Source: Xestospongia bergquistia
Taxonomy: Eukaryota; Porifera; Demospongiae; Haplosclerida; Petrosiidae
Assembly (NCBI GenBank): GCA_963965975.1
Contig: OZ014411.1
Coordinates: 188,501-252,500, forward strand
Direction of reading: 5' to 3'
DNA length: 64,000 nt
The position numbers and the translations under genes are program-made. Positions within the stretch are counted from its first letter, which is position 1. Each line of letters begins with the position of its first letter. The notes beneath the pieces are model-generated. The model saw only the letters and a program-made list of their open reading frames with translations. It was not told the origin of the DNA and did no database searches. Below, one piece after another: positions 1 through 12,010 of the stretch.

Positions 1-256
1 TGTTTTAATGGGAGAAAAAGACATACGGAAGTTTGAAATGTTTTGAAAAAACAGTTCAACAACTTCAGATGAATAATAAAACATCCCTTTTGCAGAGTAC
101 TTCATTAGAACCTACATAGACAGAATACAACAATGAGCATGATGATACAGATAAGGATCATTTATCAATACTAATATATACATTAAAGCTTTCCTTCTTG
201 CTTTAAAATACATATACAGTAATGGAAGATCAATTACAGTAGACAATCAACATTAA

Positions 257-571
257 TTTGCTAATGAAAATCACAAGGGACAAAGCATTCCAACAATTTA
301 TAAAAATATCCAAGGGTATTTATGTACATATCAAGACTGTGTTGCCATAGAAAACATTTGCAAACACATTAATTTAACAGTACACTTTCAACAACACAAC
401 AATCCAAAACGACTACATAAAAGCAACTCAACTAATGATAGAAAGAATCCAGACAATGAGCTAAATGACTTACTTGAAGCAATAATGTCTGATGGTGGTG
501 ACTTGGATGTTATCAAAACAAGACAACGCATTTTTGGCAAAGTTCAGGCTATTACAACATTATTAGAATGA
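257..571 (+). CDS. Unrecognised open 3' exon at the left edge
   Basis: Reading in the frame of the TGA at 569-571, there is no stop for 104 codons back to a TAA at 254-256. There is no early ATG, so this would be a last exon of a gene entering from the left, possibly spliced in after an AG near 276. The translation is hydrophilic and not low-complexity, with a short acidic stretch DNELNDLLEAIMSDGGDLD near the C-terminus. A C-x4-C followed by HFQQH gives a loose zinc-finger-like spacing, which is weak. I do not recognise the family. It could be a chance open frame or a decayed exon. Confidence 0.35.
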   Translation, partial: FANENHKGQSIPTIYKNIQGYLCTYQDCVAIENICKHINLTVHFQQHNNPKRLHKSNSTNDRKNPDNELNDLLEAIMSDGGDLDVIKTRQRIFGKVQAITTLLE

Positions 572-1586
572 TATACTTATAAGTCGATGCTATAAATAAT
601 TAATACAGCATAGTAGAAAAAGAAAGAAATTTGAAAAAAACTTAAAAAAATACACTATGACAAAGAAAGTAGCATATGTAGGCCTGAACTTAACATCAGT
701 GAGTAATTAATAACATTCACCTTCTATTTGTAGGTACTCTAATGCTGTTATGTACCAAAGATAGAACAAATAAGGTCATTGATGGAACAGCAGCCAAATT
801 TGTACTGGTACAATTTTAAAAGAGATTGAACAAGCTTCTAGAACATATATTTGACTTCAAAATAACTAACATACACTGATAGGATTAAATGACAAAAGAA
901 GCATGGGAACCATTATAACATCTAGGTAAGATCACGTGGTATTATACTGAATTATGATCAGTAACCTAAGTACTAAACATTTGTATGAATGTGCTCTCAA
1001 TGTCAACTATCTATGAGACACAGAAATATGATAGAATGTGCATGACTGCTGTAGGTGTTTTCACTGGTAAGTTCATTAAATGTATATTTATATACTACAA
1101 TAGATATTAACATATAGACCAAGAATTAACACATAATAAGTCAATAGTTTACCTTCTATTTTCTAGGACATGTGTGAACATGGACATTCCATCAACAACT
1201 GTATGGAATTGCTTGAGTTGTATTTGATAAAGTCAATTGAAAGAGAGGAATGATTATATTTTAAGTTATGCAGTTATAAATTGCAGCTTGTCATCTATAG
1301 AAAAAGATTACAGTGTTGGTTTAACTTGTTATTATTTGATTTAACAATTTTCTATCATAGTTATGTAAGGTACAAAATATGCATACATGTTCAATACAAA
1401 AATTAACTATTATGCATTAAAATAATCAATAATAATTATTATTTTCCTTTTAGATAGGTAAGAGAAAATCAGACTGTACTATAGACAGAATGGATCAATT
1501 TTCAGATGTTTACTTGTATCTCTTCCCAAGTCAATTTATACTCATGCTTCTTTGTTTGTAATAAGAGAGAGATTCCATGCATTCAT

Positions 1587-1640
1587 TAGGATTATTAGGA
1601 TTATTAGGATTATTACGATTATTACGATTATTAGGATTAT
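1587..1640. repeat. 9-bp tandem repeat (ATTAGGATT type)
   Basis: About six head-to-tail copies of a 9-bp unit reading ATTAGGATT, with ATTACGATT variants. Simple microsatellite-like array in intergenic DNA. Confidence 0.85.
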
Positions 1641-1694
1641 TAAGTTGATAGATTATTGTCATGTTGTGACACCATTTTAATTATGATATATATT

Positions 1695-2010
1695 TAAACA
1701 TAAATAGCAGGGGTGGAGAACATATTTGAATTTGGGGGGGGGGGGGCACCAAAGGAGGAGGTCTGGAGGGCACAGCCCCTAGAAGCTGAGGAGTGTTTTT
1801 GCTTTTAATCTATTAAATACACATCAATCTTGGTACCCAATTGCCACAATTATTTTATAATTACAATGAGCGTTTTTCATTGTTCTCTACATATTGCATA
1901 CTTCAGTTTAAATTTTTTTTGGGGGGGGGGGGTACAATGAGTGTGTTGTATTTTTTTGGGGGGGGGAGCATGTACCCCTGGTGCCCTATAGGTTCCTCCG
2001 CCACTGAATA
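1695..2010. repeat. G-tract-rich interspersed repeat
   Basis: Contains three runs of 8-13 G (near 1734, 1921 and 1959) next to T-runs, and repeats the phrase TACAATGAG. It contains GC-rich phrases such as CCTCCGCCACTGA that stand out from the AT-rich surroundings. This looks like a decayed transposable-element copy. No coding sequence or clear termini were found. Confidence 0.4.
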
Positions 2011-2310
2011 GTATTAAGAAATAAACATATATAGGTTTAAGCCAATGACTTTAAAGTGAGTCTTTTCATTTAATGATAAATCCAATGGAAAGGACATTGA
2101 GATACTCAGTTTTGGTACTCTAGAACTTGTAGTAATTAAGCCATACAGTAATTATGTATTGAAAGAGGAAATATTGTTATGTTGGCTTAGTACATTATAG
2201 TTCACTACAATAGCTTCATTATTTTATTATGCAGATTTGTAAACTCTTCTTTTAGCTATTCTCCATTGTAACAATGATAATTTATTTGTTTATAGTAAAA
2301 CAATGAATGA

Positions 2311-2320
2311 ACCGGAAGTG
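2311..2320 (+). promoter_or_regulatory. ETS-type promoter motif (ACCGGAAGTG)
   Basis: A perfect ETS/GABP-like core ACCGGAAGTG lies about 120 bp upstream of the PARP14-like start codon. Such sites are common in animal promoters. Function here is inferred from sequence and position only. Confidence 0.4.
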
Positions 2321-2440
2321 AATGGGGAAGTTAATAATTTTATTTTAAAATACTTAACTATTAATAATAATTATTAAAAGTTATTGCGAGGAATCCACTA
2401 TTAATAAACTGATAACATCTTGTGGTATTTCCCCAAAAAG

Positions 2441-5400
2441 ATGGCAGAACGCAGTAATAGTGTATTCGTTGGAAGCGGCTTGCCCAGCTTTGTACGCGAA
2501 CATCATTTAAAAGATCACTTTAAAGATTTGAGCGATGATATATCTCATATTCGATTGATTCGTGACAAAGAAACCAAACGGTTCAAAGGACACTGTTTTA
2601 TAACCTTTCGATCTCAAGAGTCAGCTCAATTAGCTGTAAAGAAGTACAACAAGTCGTTGTTGCTTGACAAATTCAAATTAAAAGTAGAATTTGATAAAAA
2701 TCCTGTCTTATTAGAAAGATTACCTTCTCCACAAGACATTTCAAAGAAGCCACAACATAGAAAAAGGCACACTAACAAAAAACAACAACAGAGATCGTTA
2801 ACACCAATAATGGCTGGTCAAGAAAGCCAATTTCAGCCTTTTGATAGTCCTGAGAAAGAAGAAGATTGGCCTGAACTTAGTCAACCAAGTGAAATGTTGT
2901 CATCTACAAATTATTATGACAGCGAAACAAGTACAACTACACACATAAGTCAACATGTTTACTCAATGTCTTATATACCACATGATATTCAACCATTGTT
3001 ATGTCAGCCCTTAATTGCTACTGACTCTCAACAGGGAGGTACGTCTATGTCTGACAATGAAACAAGTACTGCAGCATACTTGAGTCAACCTACTACTTAC
3101 TCAATGCCTTCTTCACTACCTAGTGTTCAACCATTGTTAAGTCAGCCCTTAATAACTACTGACTCTCAACAAGAAGGTATGTCTATGTATGACAATGAAG
3201 CAACTGCAATGACATATATAAGCCAATTTTTTTACTGAATGCCCTTTTTTCCACCTAATCATAACCAATTTTTATCTTTCAATACCTATAGAGTCTTGGC
3301 AGAAAGATGTGTCTATATCTAACAAAGAAGTCTCAACAACTGTACTGGACATTGAAGAGCCACTACCACCTCCTATATCTCTAGATCCATCACTTGAAGT
3401 TCTATTGATTTCAGCAGATAAAAATTCTCAGGCCATGTTAGCTGATTTTTCAGTAAATTCTAATGAGAACCTATCTGAGATACATACAAGAGAATCCAGT
3501 GAATCTGATGGTGTTGATCAAAGCAGACATTCAGCTTTTGGTAAATCTCCACCTGTTGTTAGTGTGAGTCCTGAGATGATCAAGGTTCATCCAAGAAGGT
3601 ATTAATTATCATTTGTACAAGAGAATAGAGATATATCAAATCTCTGTACTAAAATTTTACTACATTTTCAAGAGTTTAACACAAATAGATATGTATGAAA
3701 TATATTTCTTGGATAGACAAAAAGGTCTCAATAGCTGTTGATAGTATAAGATAGCTACTTGTTGATAAATATAATAGCAATGGATGTAACTATAAAACAT
3801 TCCCTTATCATATGCATATCTGATTCATTGTGAGAATAGTTCTATTGTATACAGTTCAGTATACTTGGACATTGCAGGATCTTCATATTAATTAATATGT
3901 TATACTCTATTCATTTCAACAGTATTATGTATTATCATGTCTTCATTTTATTTAATTAGGATAACTATGTCACAGCACCTTTATGCTTATTTTATGAATG
4001 ATGCTACACAAGATATTAAGGCATTTAATAATGGAAGGGGCAAACTTACGTTTCAATCAGGAAATTTATACATCGAAGCTTCTACCTCTAATATGATTGA
4101 TGATTTCCTGAACAATGTTCTAGTACGATATTCAGAGACAGAATTGCCAATTACTAGAGAGCAATGGACTGAACTAATGGCTAATGAATCTAATAAATTT
4201 AATTCTCTTGTGTCTCCATTTCGAACAAATCCTAATGTTGAGATTATTCCATTACAGGACCCCATTCCTCGGGTAGTATTTTGTGGCAAGACTGAAGCTG
4301 TTAACTCAGCTTATGAATATTTCTATTCTAGTTTTGGGAAACAGATAATAGTAAATAGGTGAGTAAGATATAATATATATTAAATATAATAGTAAATGGA
4401 ATTAACATATATTGATATATAATATGTGTATTAAGAACATATACTTTGCAATGACATATTAAATATGTTGATTGAGTTCATATTTAATATAGTAGATTAT
4501 GATCATGAATACTGTTAAGGCTGTTCAGATGTACTATTTTCTTTTTTGTTTTACTTATAGCATTAAACTTGAAGCATTACAAAAGCTTTATCCTGATATT
4601 GACCAGAAAATGTTGGACAAATTTCAAGTTATTCTTACATTTGGCACTGGGATAATTACTCTAGATGGTTTAACAGAAAATGTTCACTCTGTTAGATGTG
4701 AAGTTGAACAGCTTTTGTTGCAGATACAAGTTGGTGTACTTCCACCTCTTAAGCCTATTCTCTACCTTTCCTTTAAGAGAAGGATATCATGTCTGGGAAG
4801 TCAAGTTGTAATTATAGATGATTCTAAAGGTACTCGTAATGTTTGTTGTACTACAAGAGAGACAGTTCAAGAGTTACTTGAAATTAGCCAATCTCCATAT
4901 CGAAGAGAGGTTCGTATTATGTCCTCCACAGTTCAACAAGACTTAAGTCACAAGTATTCTAAAGATATTGAGCTTATTGAGCAGGACCACCTCATTGAAA
5001 TCACTTGGGAGGAGCAGAAGGCAATCTTGCGAGGCTTTGTAGTATCTGACTTGAATTCTGCTAAGTCAAAGTTGTTAAGTAAAGTGAAAATTTTGAGTAA
5101 AGTAAAGAGAGCTCTTCAATGTCCTTATCCTATATCTTCCTACATTCATTATATTCTATTTAAACAAGAACAATCAGAGGAAACAAAAGTATTTGTGTCC
5201 AACCTCAAAGTAAAACTGACTTCACAAAATGAAAAAGTTTATATAGAAGGTCCAGACAGTTCTATTGCAGAAGAAGAGAAGAAAGTGATCAACTTCTTTG
5301 CTCCTCTAGAGCTCTTGTACAAAGCATTTTCATATGAGTCTGATTGTTGTTTCATTTCACAAATTGAAAGAACTTGTCTTCGTGACTTACATAAACAATA

Positions 5401-8400
5401 TCAGTTTACTTATCTCATTGCAAGACACTCTAAATGCTGTCCCGCTCCAGAGAGAAGTACGACCCCAGATAAAGTAGTATGTCAACGTAGACACTCTTCC
5501 TCTTCTGAAAACAAAACAGAATTGGGTTTCACTATTACTGTGTATAGTAATAATACAACTGATTTTGAGCAAGTGTGCTCTGTTTTACAGGTACATTTTC
5601 TACAGATTAGCCTTCATAATCATTACAGTAACTGTGTTCATACTTCATAGTTATATTGTTTAAAGCAATGTACATTTGAAGCATGATGTTATCATGTTTG
5701 AGTTTTATGAACTTCGTAGGCAGCCAGCCTGACTCAGTGCCATTTGTGAGCATAGATTGCACTGTATGTTATGAATGAATGAATTTTGATGTCAATATGT
5801 AGTCAATCTGTAAATTTAGTTTGTGAAATGCTACATGAAAGACAATCGTCCCTTGAACATAAGCATTATTATTAATTATATAATATTGGCATGCAATGAT
5901 AATGTTCATAATAGTATATTTGTTAATATATTTATGTTCACAGGCTTTGAATCCACACACAGAGAAATTTCCAATCCCTCTCAAAACAGCTGATCATGTC
6001 ATGAAAATAAAGAGCCAACTTGAGAAAAAACATTCAGTAAGAATATTTGTTAATAAATCAGAGATGGTATCCGTAACAATTCATGGACTTCGACACAATG
6101 ATATAATGACATGTCGTGAAACATTGGAGGGCTCACTTTTTGTATCAAGGAAGATTAATATCAATCGTTATAAGGCAATTTACCTCGAGAAAAAATACTC
6201 TATTGAAATTGAAGAATATCGAAAGAAATGTCACAAATTTTCAATGCCACCACCAAATGAATCAGATAACTTATCTGAGAACTGCTTCATTCTAGTGATA
6301 GGTAAGTCTTCTGATGTAGAGTCAATTTGTAATGATGTGGAAAAACTTCTTGAGAACTTTTCAGTAGAGATGTTTGTCATTACTTGTCCACAGTTCATAG
6401 TTGGTGCATGGAAACAAAGGTGGTCTCAAGTGAAGGATGAGTTAGAGGAGGATCGTAATGTCATAATCAACTTTAGTCAAAGTGGTGTCTCTCAAGTTGG
6501 CAGAAGAGGTAGTTCACAGGCTAAACCTGCACTACCGCCATCAAGCGATATAAAAGTTGCAATGAATTTTGTGATATTTGGGCCCAACAAAGACGATGTT
6601 TCTGAGGTTCATAAGATTATAGAGGAAAAAGAAAATGGACAAGTCATTAGTAAAATGATTCCAATTAAGAAGGAGTATCCTTCAGTTACTCATCCTGGAG
6701 TTCTTGTAAAGTCTTTAGAACTCAATCGTTTTATGGTATGGCTACATCTTCAAGGCAATAAACTTTGTCTTAGTGCTCCTTGTACAGCCACAACTGACCT
6801 TGAGGAGGCAAATGTACTTCTAATCAATCATTTGGAGAAGATGTCATCAAAATCAGACACTCTTGAATATGTTGATGATGTCATTGGAGAAATACTAAGT
6901 TCAAATTGTGAGTCCATACTAAAAGAAGCAACTGCAACAGCAAAGTGTCACAAAGTAATAATACGTTTGAATATTATGAAAAAGCCTGTGATCACATTTA
7001 CTCTGACTGGTTCTCAGGAAGGGTTAGACATTGTAAAACCAATGGTTAAAGAGGCTATTGAAAAAATAGAGGCTGACATAGACACCTGTCAATTACCAGT
7101 TGATTATTTAAAACTTCCGTACCTTAAAACTCAAGAATTCAAACAATTTGCAGCACAGGTAAAGAAACGGCATAATGTTGTTATTAAACAACCTTTAAGC
7201 GGCAAAGTCAATAAGGTCATTTTACAAAGGAGCTTGCAGCTGTCGCTATCACATTCCCTTAAACTATCCATCATCGAAGGAGATATTCTTTCTGAAAGTG
7301 TCGATGCTATAGTCAATGCTGCCAATGAGGATTTAAAGCATATTGGTGGTCTAGCAAAGGCCATTCTAGATACTGGTGGTCCATCAATACAATCTGAAAG
7401 TACTAGATATGTTGAAAAGAATGGTAAAGTAAAAGCTGGGAATGCAGTTTGTTTAGGAGCTGGTATGTTGCCTGTTAAGCATGTTATTCATGCAGTGGCT
7501 CCTAGATGGATTTTGGGTATGAAAAATGAGAGTACAACTCTTTATAATGCTTTTCTAAATATATGCAAATGTGCAGATAAGCATAACTTATCAAGTATAG
7601 CTATTCCAGCATTAGGTACTGGTATTTTTGATATTCCAGTTGACATCTGTGCACAAGAATGTTTTAATGCTTTGTGTGACTTTTGTGAAAGCATGCATTC
7701 TAGTTCTCTCATTGATGTACGTCTTGTACTTCAATCAGCATTAATTCCATCATTTAAAAAACATTTCCAATCCCTTCCTGGTCCACATTTACCGATGACA
7801 TCATGTAGCACTAGTTTGGTATCACCTATTGGTAGTTGGGCATGGCTTGATGATACTCATTCTTATAAACCATATGATTCTCAAACAAATAAAATTCTAT
7901 CCCAGCATTATCATCAGACTCCTGATGTACCATGTGCTATAAAAGTCAATGATACAAAGTATGAAGTTGACTTTCAAAGAATGGTCCAGGTCAATTCTAT
8001 TACAAATTTTAAGCGAAAAATTAAATTTTGCACTTCAGGAAGCTCACTAGTTTCTCCAGATGCTATGATTGACTCTTCTGAATGTGTCCAATGGTATTAT
8101 AAAGATGATCTACAACAGTGGTCTCCATATCACACTCAAGACTCAAGTCAGTTAGAAAGATGGTACCAGGCTGGTCAGAGTCCTGTCGGTCATTTACGTA
8201 TTGGTAAACACGTGTACTCATTTGACTTTACTGCAATGCATCAAATAAATATTGTAAGCAAGAATACTCGAGCTATTAAGAGATCCTCTTTGGAAAGTGA
8301 AGAGAGGAGGAAAGTTCAGTGGTCATTTCAAAATGATGAACTTGTATTTCAACCTTATTCAGCTGAAGACTCTCATCAACTTGAGTTTTTGTATCAGAGA

Positions 8401-9501
8401 GAAACAAGTGGTGAATTAAAAATAGGAAAGTTTTCATATTCTTTTAATTTCACTGCTATGACACAATGTAATACTCATACTGGTAAAGTTCGTAAGATTA
8501 AAAGATTACAAAATGAGGAAGAAATGACTCCTACTACTGCTTATAAAGCACATAGTCCAGTTGTAGTTACATTACGTGGAACTAGAGAAGGTGTTGATAA
8601 GACATTAACTCTGTTTCAGGCTCAACTGGATAGCTGTTTATCCAATGACCAAATCAAACTTTTATCTTCATCCAGAGAGTTAGAAATTTCTCTTTATAAA
8701 GTAGCCACTCAGCACAACATTCAACTAGATATTCAGCCAAGAAAGGAAGGTAAAGTAGCTGTCTTATGTGGTGTGAGTCATCTTGTTAAGGATGCTCTCT
8801 CTGAGATGCAGAAATGTGTTATTACTCACATGGAAACTTCAACTGGGACAAAAGTACAAAAACCTAAAGAGTGGCAAGCACAAAATCGTACTACAGAGCT
8901 ATTTAATGTTCCTTCACACTCTACTGAATATACACGTGTTGTAGGAAAATTCACAGCAACTTTGCCTAATGTCAATATTGTGTTTGTACAACGAGTACAA
9001 AATCAATACCTTTGGCAGAAATTTGTACATCATAAAAGTATGATCGAACAAAAGAATGGTGGACAGGCCAATGAAATGGAGTTGTTCCATGGAACTAGTA
9101 ACAACAACCCACAACAAATCTATGATTCCGAGGAAGGGTTTGATATGCGATTCAGTGCTTCTGGAATGTGGGGTCAAGCCAACTATTTTGCAGTCAATGC
9201 TAGCTACTCTAATACCTATGCTTACTGTTTAAAAAATGGACAAAAACAAATGTTCTTAGCTAAAGTTCTTACTGGAGCCAGTCAAACTTGCCCATCAAGC
9301 CGTTCACTTCGTATGCCTCCTGAGAGACCATCTTATGCCACTGCTGCCAGTACTGATGTTCAGCTCAGTCAAATTCGTTATGACACAGTCAATGGAACAA
9401 CAGGTGGATCAACTGTCTACATGACTTATGATAACTTAAAAGCATATCCAGCTTATCTTATTACTTATGAAGATAGATCTTCTCGATTTTCTTTTTTCTA
9501 A
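2441..9501 (+). CDS. PARP14-like mono-ADP-ribosyltransferase with RRM, macro and WWE domains
   Basis: Five exons joined in phase: 2441-3176, 3292-3598, 3960-4358, 4561-5590 and 5944-9501, giving 2009 residues. The ATG at 2441 has an A at -3 and a G at +4; an upstream TTG in frame is not used. Order: RRM (about 5-85); serine/glutamine-rich tandem repeats (about 155-260); a long KH-like region; one macro domain (about 1255-1433, with GDILSESVDAIVNAAN and a GTG loop); three WWE domains (about 1456-1680); PARP catalytic domain (about 1807-2009). The NAD-site His is at 1873 (LFHGT) and the Tyr at 1905 (NYFA). The position of the catalytic Glu of polymerising PARPs appears to be Val1982, which predicts mono-ADP-ribosylation. 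PARP14 of vertebrates has three macro domains; only one is evident here. Targets are unknown. Family members act in the cytoplasm and nucleus in stress and antiviral responses. Confidence 0.9.
2867..3345 (+). repeat. Tandem coding repeat spanning the first intron of the PARP14-like gene
   Basis: Units of about 46 codons follow the pattern (S/Y)DxETST..ISQ..YSM..QPLL.QPL..TDSQQ.G. Two full copies lie in exon 1. The start of a third copy continues across the donor into the intron (YDNEATAMTYISQ). The start of exon 2 (DVSISNKEVSTT) matches the beginning of the same unit. The donor GTATGT sits where copy 2 has coding GTACGT. Confidence 0.75.
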
Positions 9502-10529
9502 GTTTTTTAACAAAGCAGAAGAATTATCTAGCTTAAGTAATTTATACAATGATGATAATTGTGAAGACAAAAATAGTTGACAGTAGGTAACGCTACACAT
9601 AATATTATTATTACTAATAATAATTTAATTAGTGTATAGTAAGTAGAAAGTATTGTTTGTTAATTTTAATATAATAATTTTTTATATTTGTGAATAATCA
9701 TGTGAGACAGTGAGATGCAGTAAAATGCTTTCTATGGAATTAAATTTTTGAAATTGTAGACATTATGGGACACAATAATTATAGTGAAGAAAAGTTTTAA
9801 AATTAAGTAGAATTGTGTTGTGCTGTACCCAGATCTAGATACTTCTCAGTATCTGCACCCAGCTTACTTAAAATGTAGCCTTGTCAGAGCCCCTGATCAC
9901 ATGTAACACATGTAGTCATCATTGAATCATCAGCAATCACTAGTCTGGTAGTGATACATAATATATACAGGATTTTCTTGGATCCTATTTCCTCTCATTT
10001 TTGGTGTTACAGAGGTGTTCTAATATCTATACTGTACTACTATTATTAGACCTATTTATCTCCATGGACAAGATTGTGTATAATCTAGGATAGCAGCAAA
10101 TATAAAAGAATAATATTATACTAGAGTATTCGAGGGTATTGTAGTCCTTTAATTTGAGCTAGAATAGTATTTGTGTATTTTAAAAATACTTGCAAGGTAC
10201 ATTTACAAATTTAATGTAAAGAATGTGCCTGTAATATATTGTTAATGACTGTGGAGTGTATTTTGTTATTAAAAATGCTAAGTATCATTATTAATTCCAT
10301 TTCATATTAAAGTATTGCTTTCTTTGCAGGCTGCTTTAACATTTTCCTCTTAAACCTTAAATTTGTATGTATGGGCTCAGCTTAACATTCTATAGTATTT
10401 TACATTTAAAACTGATCAGTTCCAGTAATTTAAATAGATTTTTTACAAACAAAAATATGTAAATAAATGATGAAAAAAACTTGAAAAACAATAAAAAATA
10501 TTATTAATAGATTTCAAATTAAAAAAAAT
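9502..10529. other. 3' flank and intergenic DNA
   Basis: AT-rich, with no recognisable exon on either strand. It includes the presumed 3' UTR of the PARP14-like gene; I could not fix a polyadenylation signal. Confidence 0.5.
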
Positions 10530-10995
10530 CCTTGTGTGTTGCCCAAACGATTCCTACTCGCTCACCCACTCAGGCTTCCACTTAGGCTCCAGGATTCCCT
10601 GCTATTGCTAGCTGGGACCGCCACCTGGCTTGGTAACCCTCGTCTTCGCGAGGTAATCCTGGCTGGAGCATCGCCCTAACTTAAAACCAGCCGTACGGGA
10701 TTCCAGCTCTTAGGGAATGTCGCATTCAGGAACCGGGCCCCACAAATACACCAGCCTCATCTCGTTTAAAGGGAGACTACCAGCCCTATCCTAGTCGGCC
10801 TTTCGGATACTCCGTAGAGTATGCTGGTAACCATCTCAGAGGTCTGATGCATTGCAGAACGCTGGCCCACAACACACTGGCAATCATGACTATTTCAGTT
10901 TCTTTTTATATGTACGTCAGATTTTCCCTTCATGCTCTTGTGGGACGCGTCGATTAGCGCTATGAATCTCATTAACGTTAGTTCTGAATCGATGG
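10530..10995. other. GC-rich island with several perfect hairpins
   Basis: Roughly 460 bp that are much more GC-rich than anything around them. Perfect short hairpins: 10638-10653 (CCTCG/CGAGG), 10715-10727 (GAATG/CATTC) and 10807-10822 (ATACTC/GAGTAT). Palindromes include CCGTACGG at 10691-10698 and GACGCGTC, TAGCGCTA near the right end. There is no long reading frame. It does not read as 5S, 18S or 28S rRNA or a tRNA to my eye. A structured retroelement UTR or another structured RNA is possible; origin unknown. Confidence 0.45.
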
Positions 10996-11213
10996 AGTAA
11001 GAATGAATTAAAATTATATTTTAAAGGTAAGGAATAAAATTAGTCTTATTTAAACAAACTAGGGCAATACTAATCCCATAAATTTTTTAACATTCTTATA
11101 TTAAGCCACTCATAATTCAAATTACATGTTTACACTATATCAAATGCTAAGCTAACACATTCAAAATGGTTTAAAAAGGACACATTTTAAACATCATCTA
11201 ACTTCTACTTTTT

Positions 11214-11432
11214 TATGAAGTTAGCTATATAGGTCCTTGTTAAGTGACATTATTGTTACTGCTCAAAAGTGTTGCGTTTCATATTTAAAAATATTTATAT
11301 AATGGCCTTTGTTCTACTAATAAATGTACATGTAAATTAAAGAATCTGTTTAGTTTTTTTAAAGACTTTAGCATCATTTCTGAACACAAACAATTACTCT
11401 ACTTAACAAGGACCTATATAACTAACTTCATA
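11214..11432. mobile_element. MITE-like element with 32-bp terminal inverted repeats
   Basis: The left end (11214-11245) and the inverted right end (11401-11432) match at 31 of 32 bases around TGAAGTTAG, with TA on both sides. That is the pattern of a Tc1/mariner-type MITE. It has no coding capacity. The family is not identified. Confidence 0.7.
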
Positions 11433-11545
11433 AAAATTTGAAGTACCTATCATCTTAGCCCATGTTTTAGCTTAATATCATGGACCAAAAGGTTAAAAAC
11501 TAAGAATTTGGTCCATGTCACTAAATTAGTTAAAATATTTTGTGG

Positions 11546-11667
11546 AGTTAGCTATATAGGTCCTTGTTAAGTGACATTAATATTACTCCTCTAAAATAGT
11601 GAGTTTCATATTTAAAAATATTTATAAAATGCACTTTGTTCTACTAGTAAATGTACATGTACATTAA
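11546..11667 (+). repeat. Second, partial copy of the MITE-like repeat
   Basis: About 120 bp that closely match the left half of the element at 11214-11432, in the same orientation. It ends one base before the DRC4-like fragment, so this insertion or a rearrangement may mark the fragment's truncated edge. An inverted repeat CATGGACCAAA / TTTGGTCCATG lies just upstream at 11479-11517. Confidence 0.7.
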
Positions 11668-11668
11668 T

Positions 11669-12010
11669 GAGGTGCTAGCTGCTTCCAATCTTGATCCATC
11701 AGCATTGACTATGGTGACTAGAAAACTTGAGGTACAAGGTTTCACATAGGGTTCTCAAAACATAATTTCTTTCTCTCTCTCTTCCTATATCTCAGGATGT
11801 CTTGGACTCCAAACATGGTGCTATTCGTGACCTACAATATGAACTAGCTCGAATTTGCAAGGTAGTTTAAGAGGCTATTATTGTTAACATTATTATGTAA
11901 AGGCTCATAATGATCTTATCAAAACCTATGAAGCTAAAGTCTCAAGTTTTGGAGTCCCTGTTGAAGAGTTGGATTTCAAGCCTCTGCAATATTGTATTTT
12001 ATTATATTGA
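11669..12010 (+). pseudogene. DRC4/GAS8 C-terminal gene fragment
   Basis: Three small exons in phase, 11669-11731, 11796-11861 and 11903-12010 (TGA), with GT-AG introns of 64 and 41 bp. They encode the conserved end of dynein regulatory complex subunit 4 (GAS8). Recognisable stretches are LAASNLDP, IRDLQYELARICK and AHNDLIKTYEAK, then FGVPVEELDFKPL. The intact protein is a coiled-coil subunit of the nexin-dynein regulatory complex in motile cilia. The upstream exons are absent: a repeat abuts the first exon. This is therefore a truncated segment, not a retrocopy, since introns are kept. Whether it is transcribed is unknown. Confidence 0.8.

Larger units (their letters stand above)
572..2310. 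other. Intergenic stretch without a recognised gene
   Basis: No coding exon was seen in either direction. The stretch holds a 9-bp tandem repeat and a G-tract-rich repeat, listed separately. The rest is AT-rich single-copy-looking DNA upstream of the PARP14-like gene. Confidence 0.5.

Noticed and set aside
1587-1640. Interstitial telomere repeat (TTAGG-like)
   Set aside because: The unit is 9 bp (ATTAGGATT) with variants, not a 5- or 6-bp telomeric unit.
2420-2440. Longer N-terminus starting at a TTG upstream of the PARP14-like gene
   Set aside because: Nuclear animal genes start at ATG. The ATG at 2441 has good context and is followed directly by the RRM.
10530-10995. rRNA or tRNA gene
   Set aside because: No stretch matched 5S, 18S or 28S cores or tRNA A/B boxes that I could recognise.
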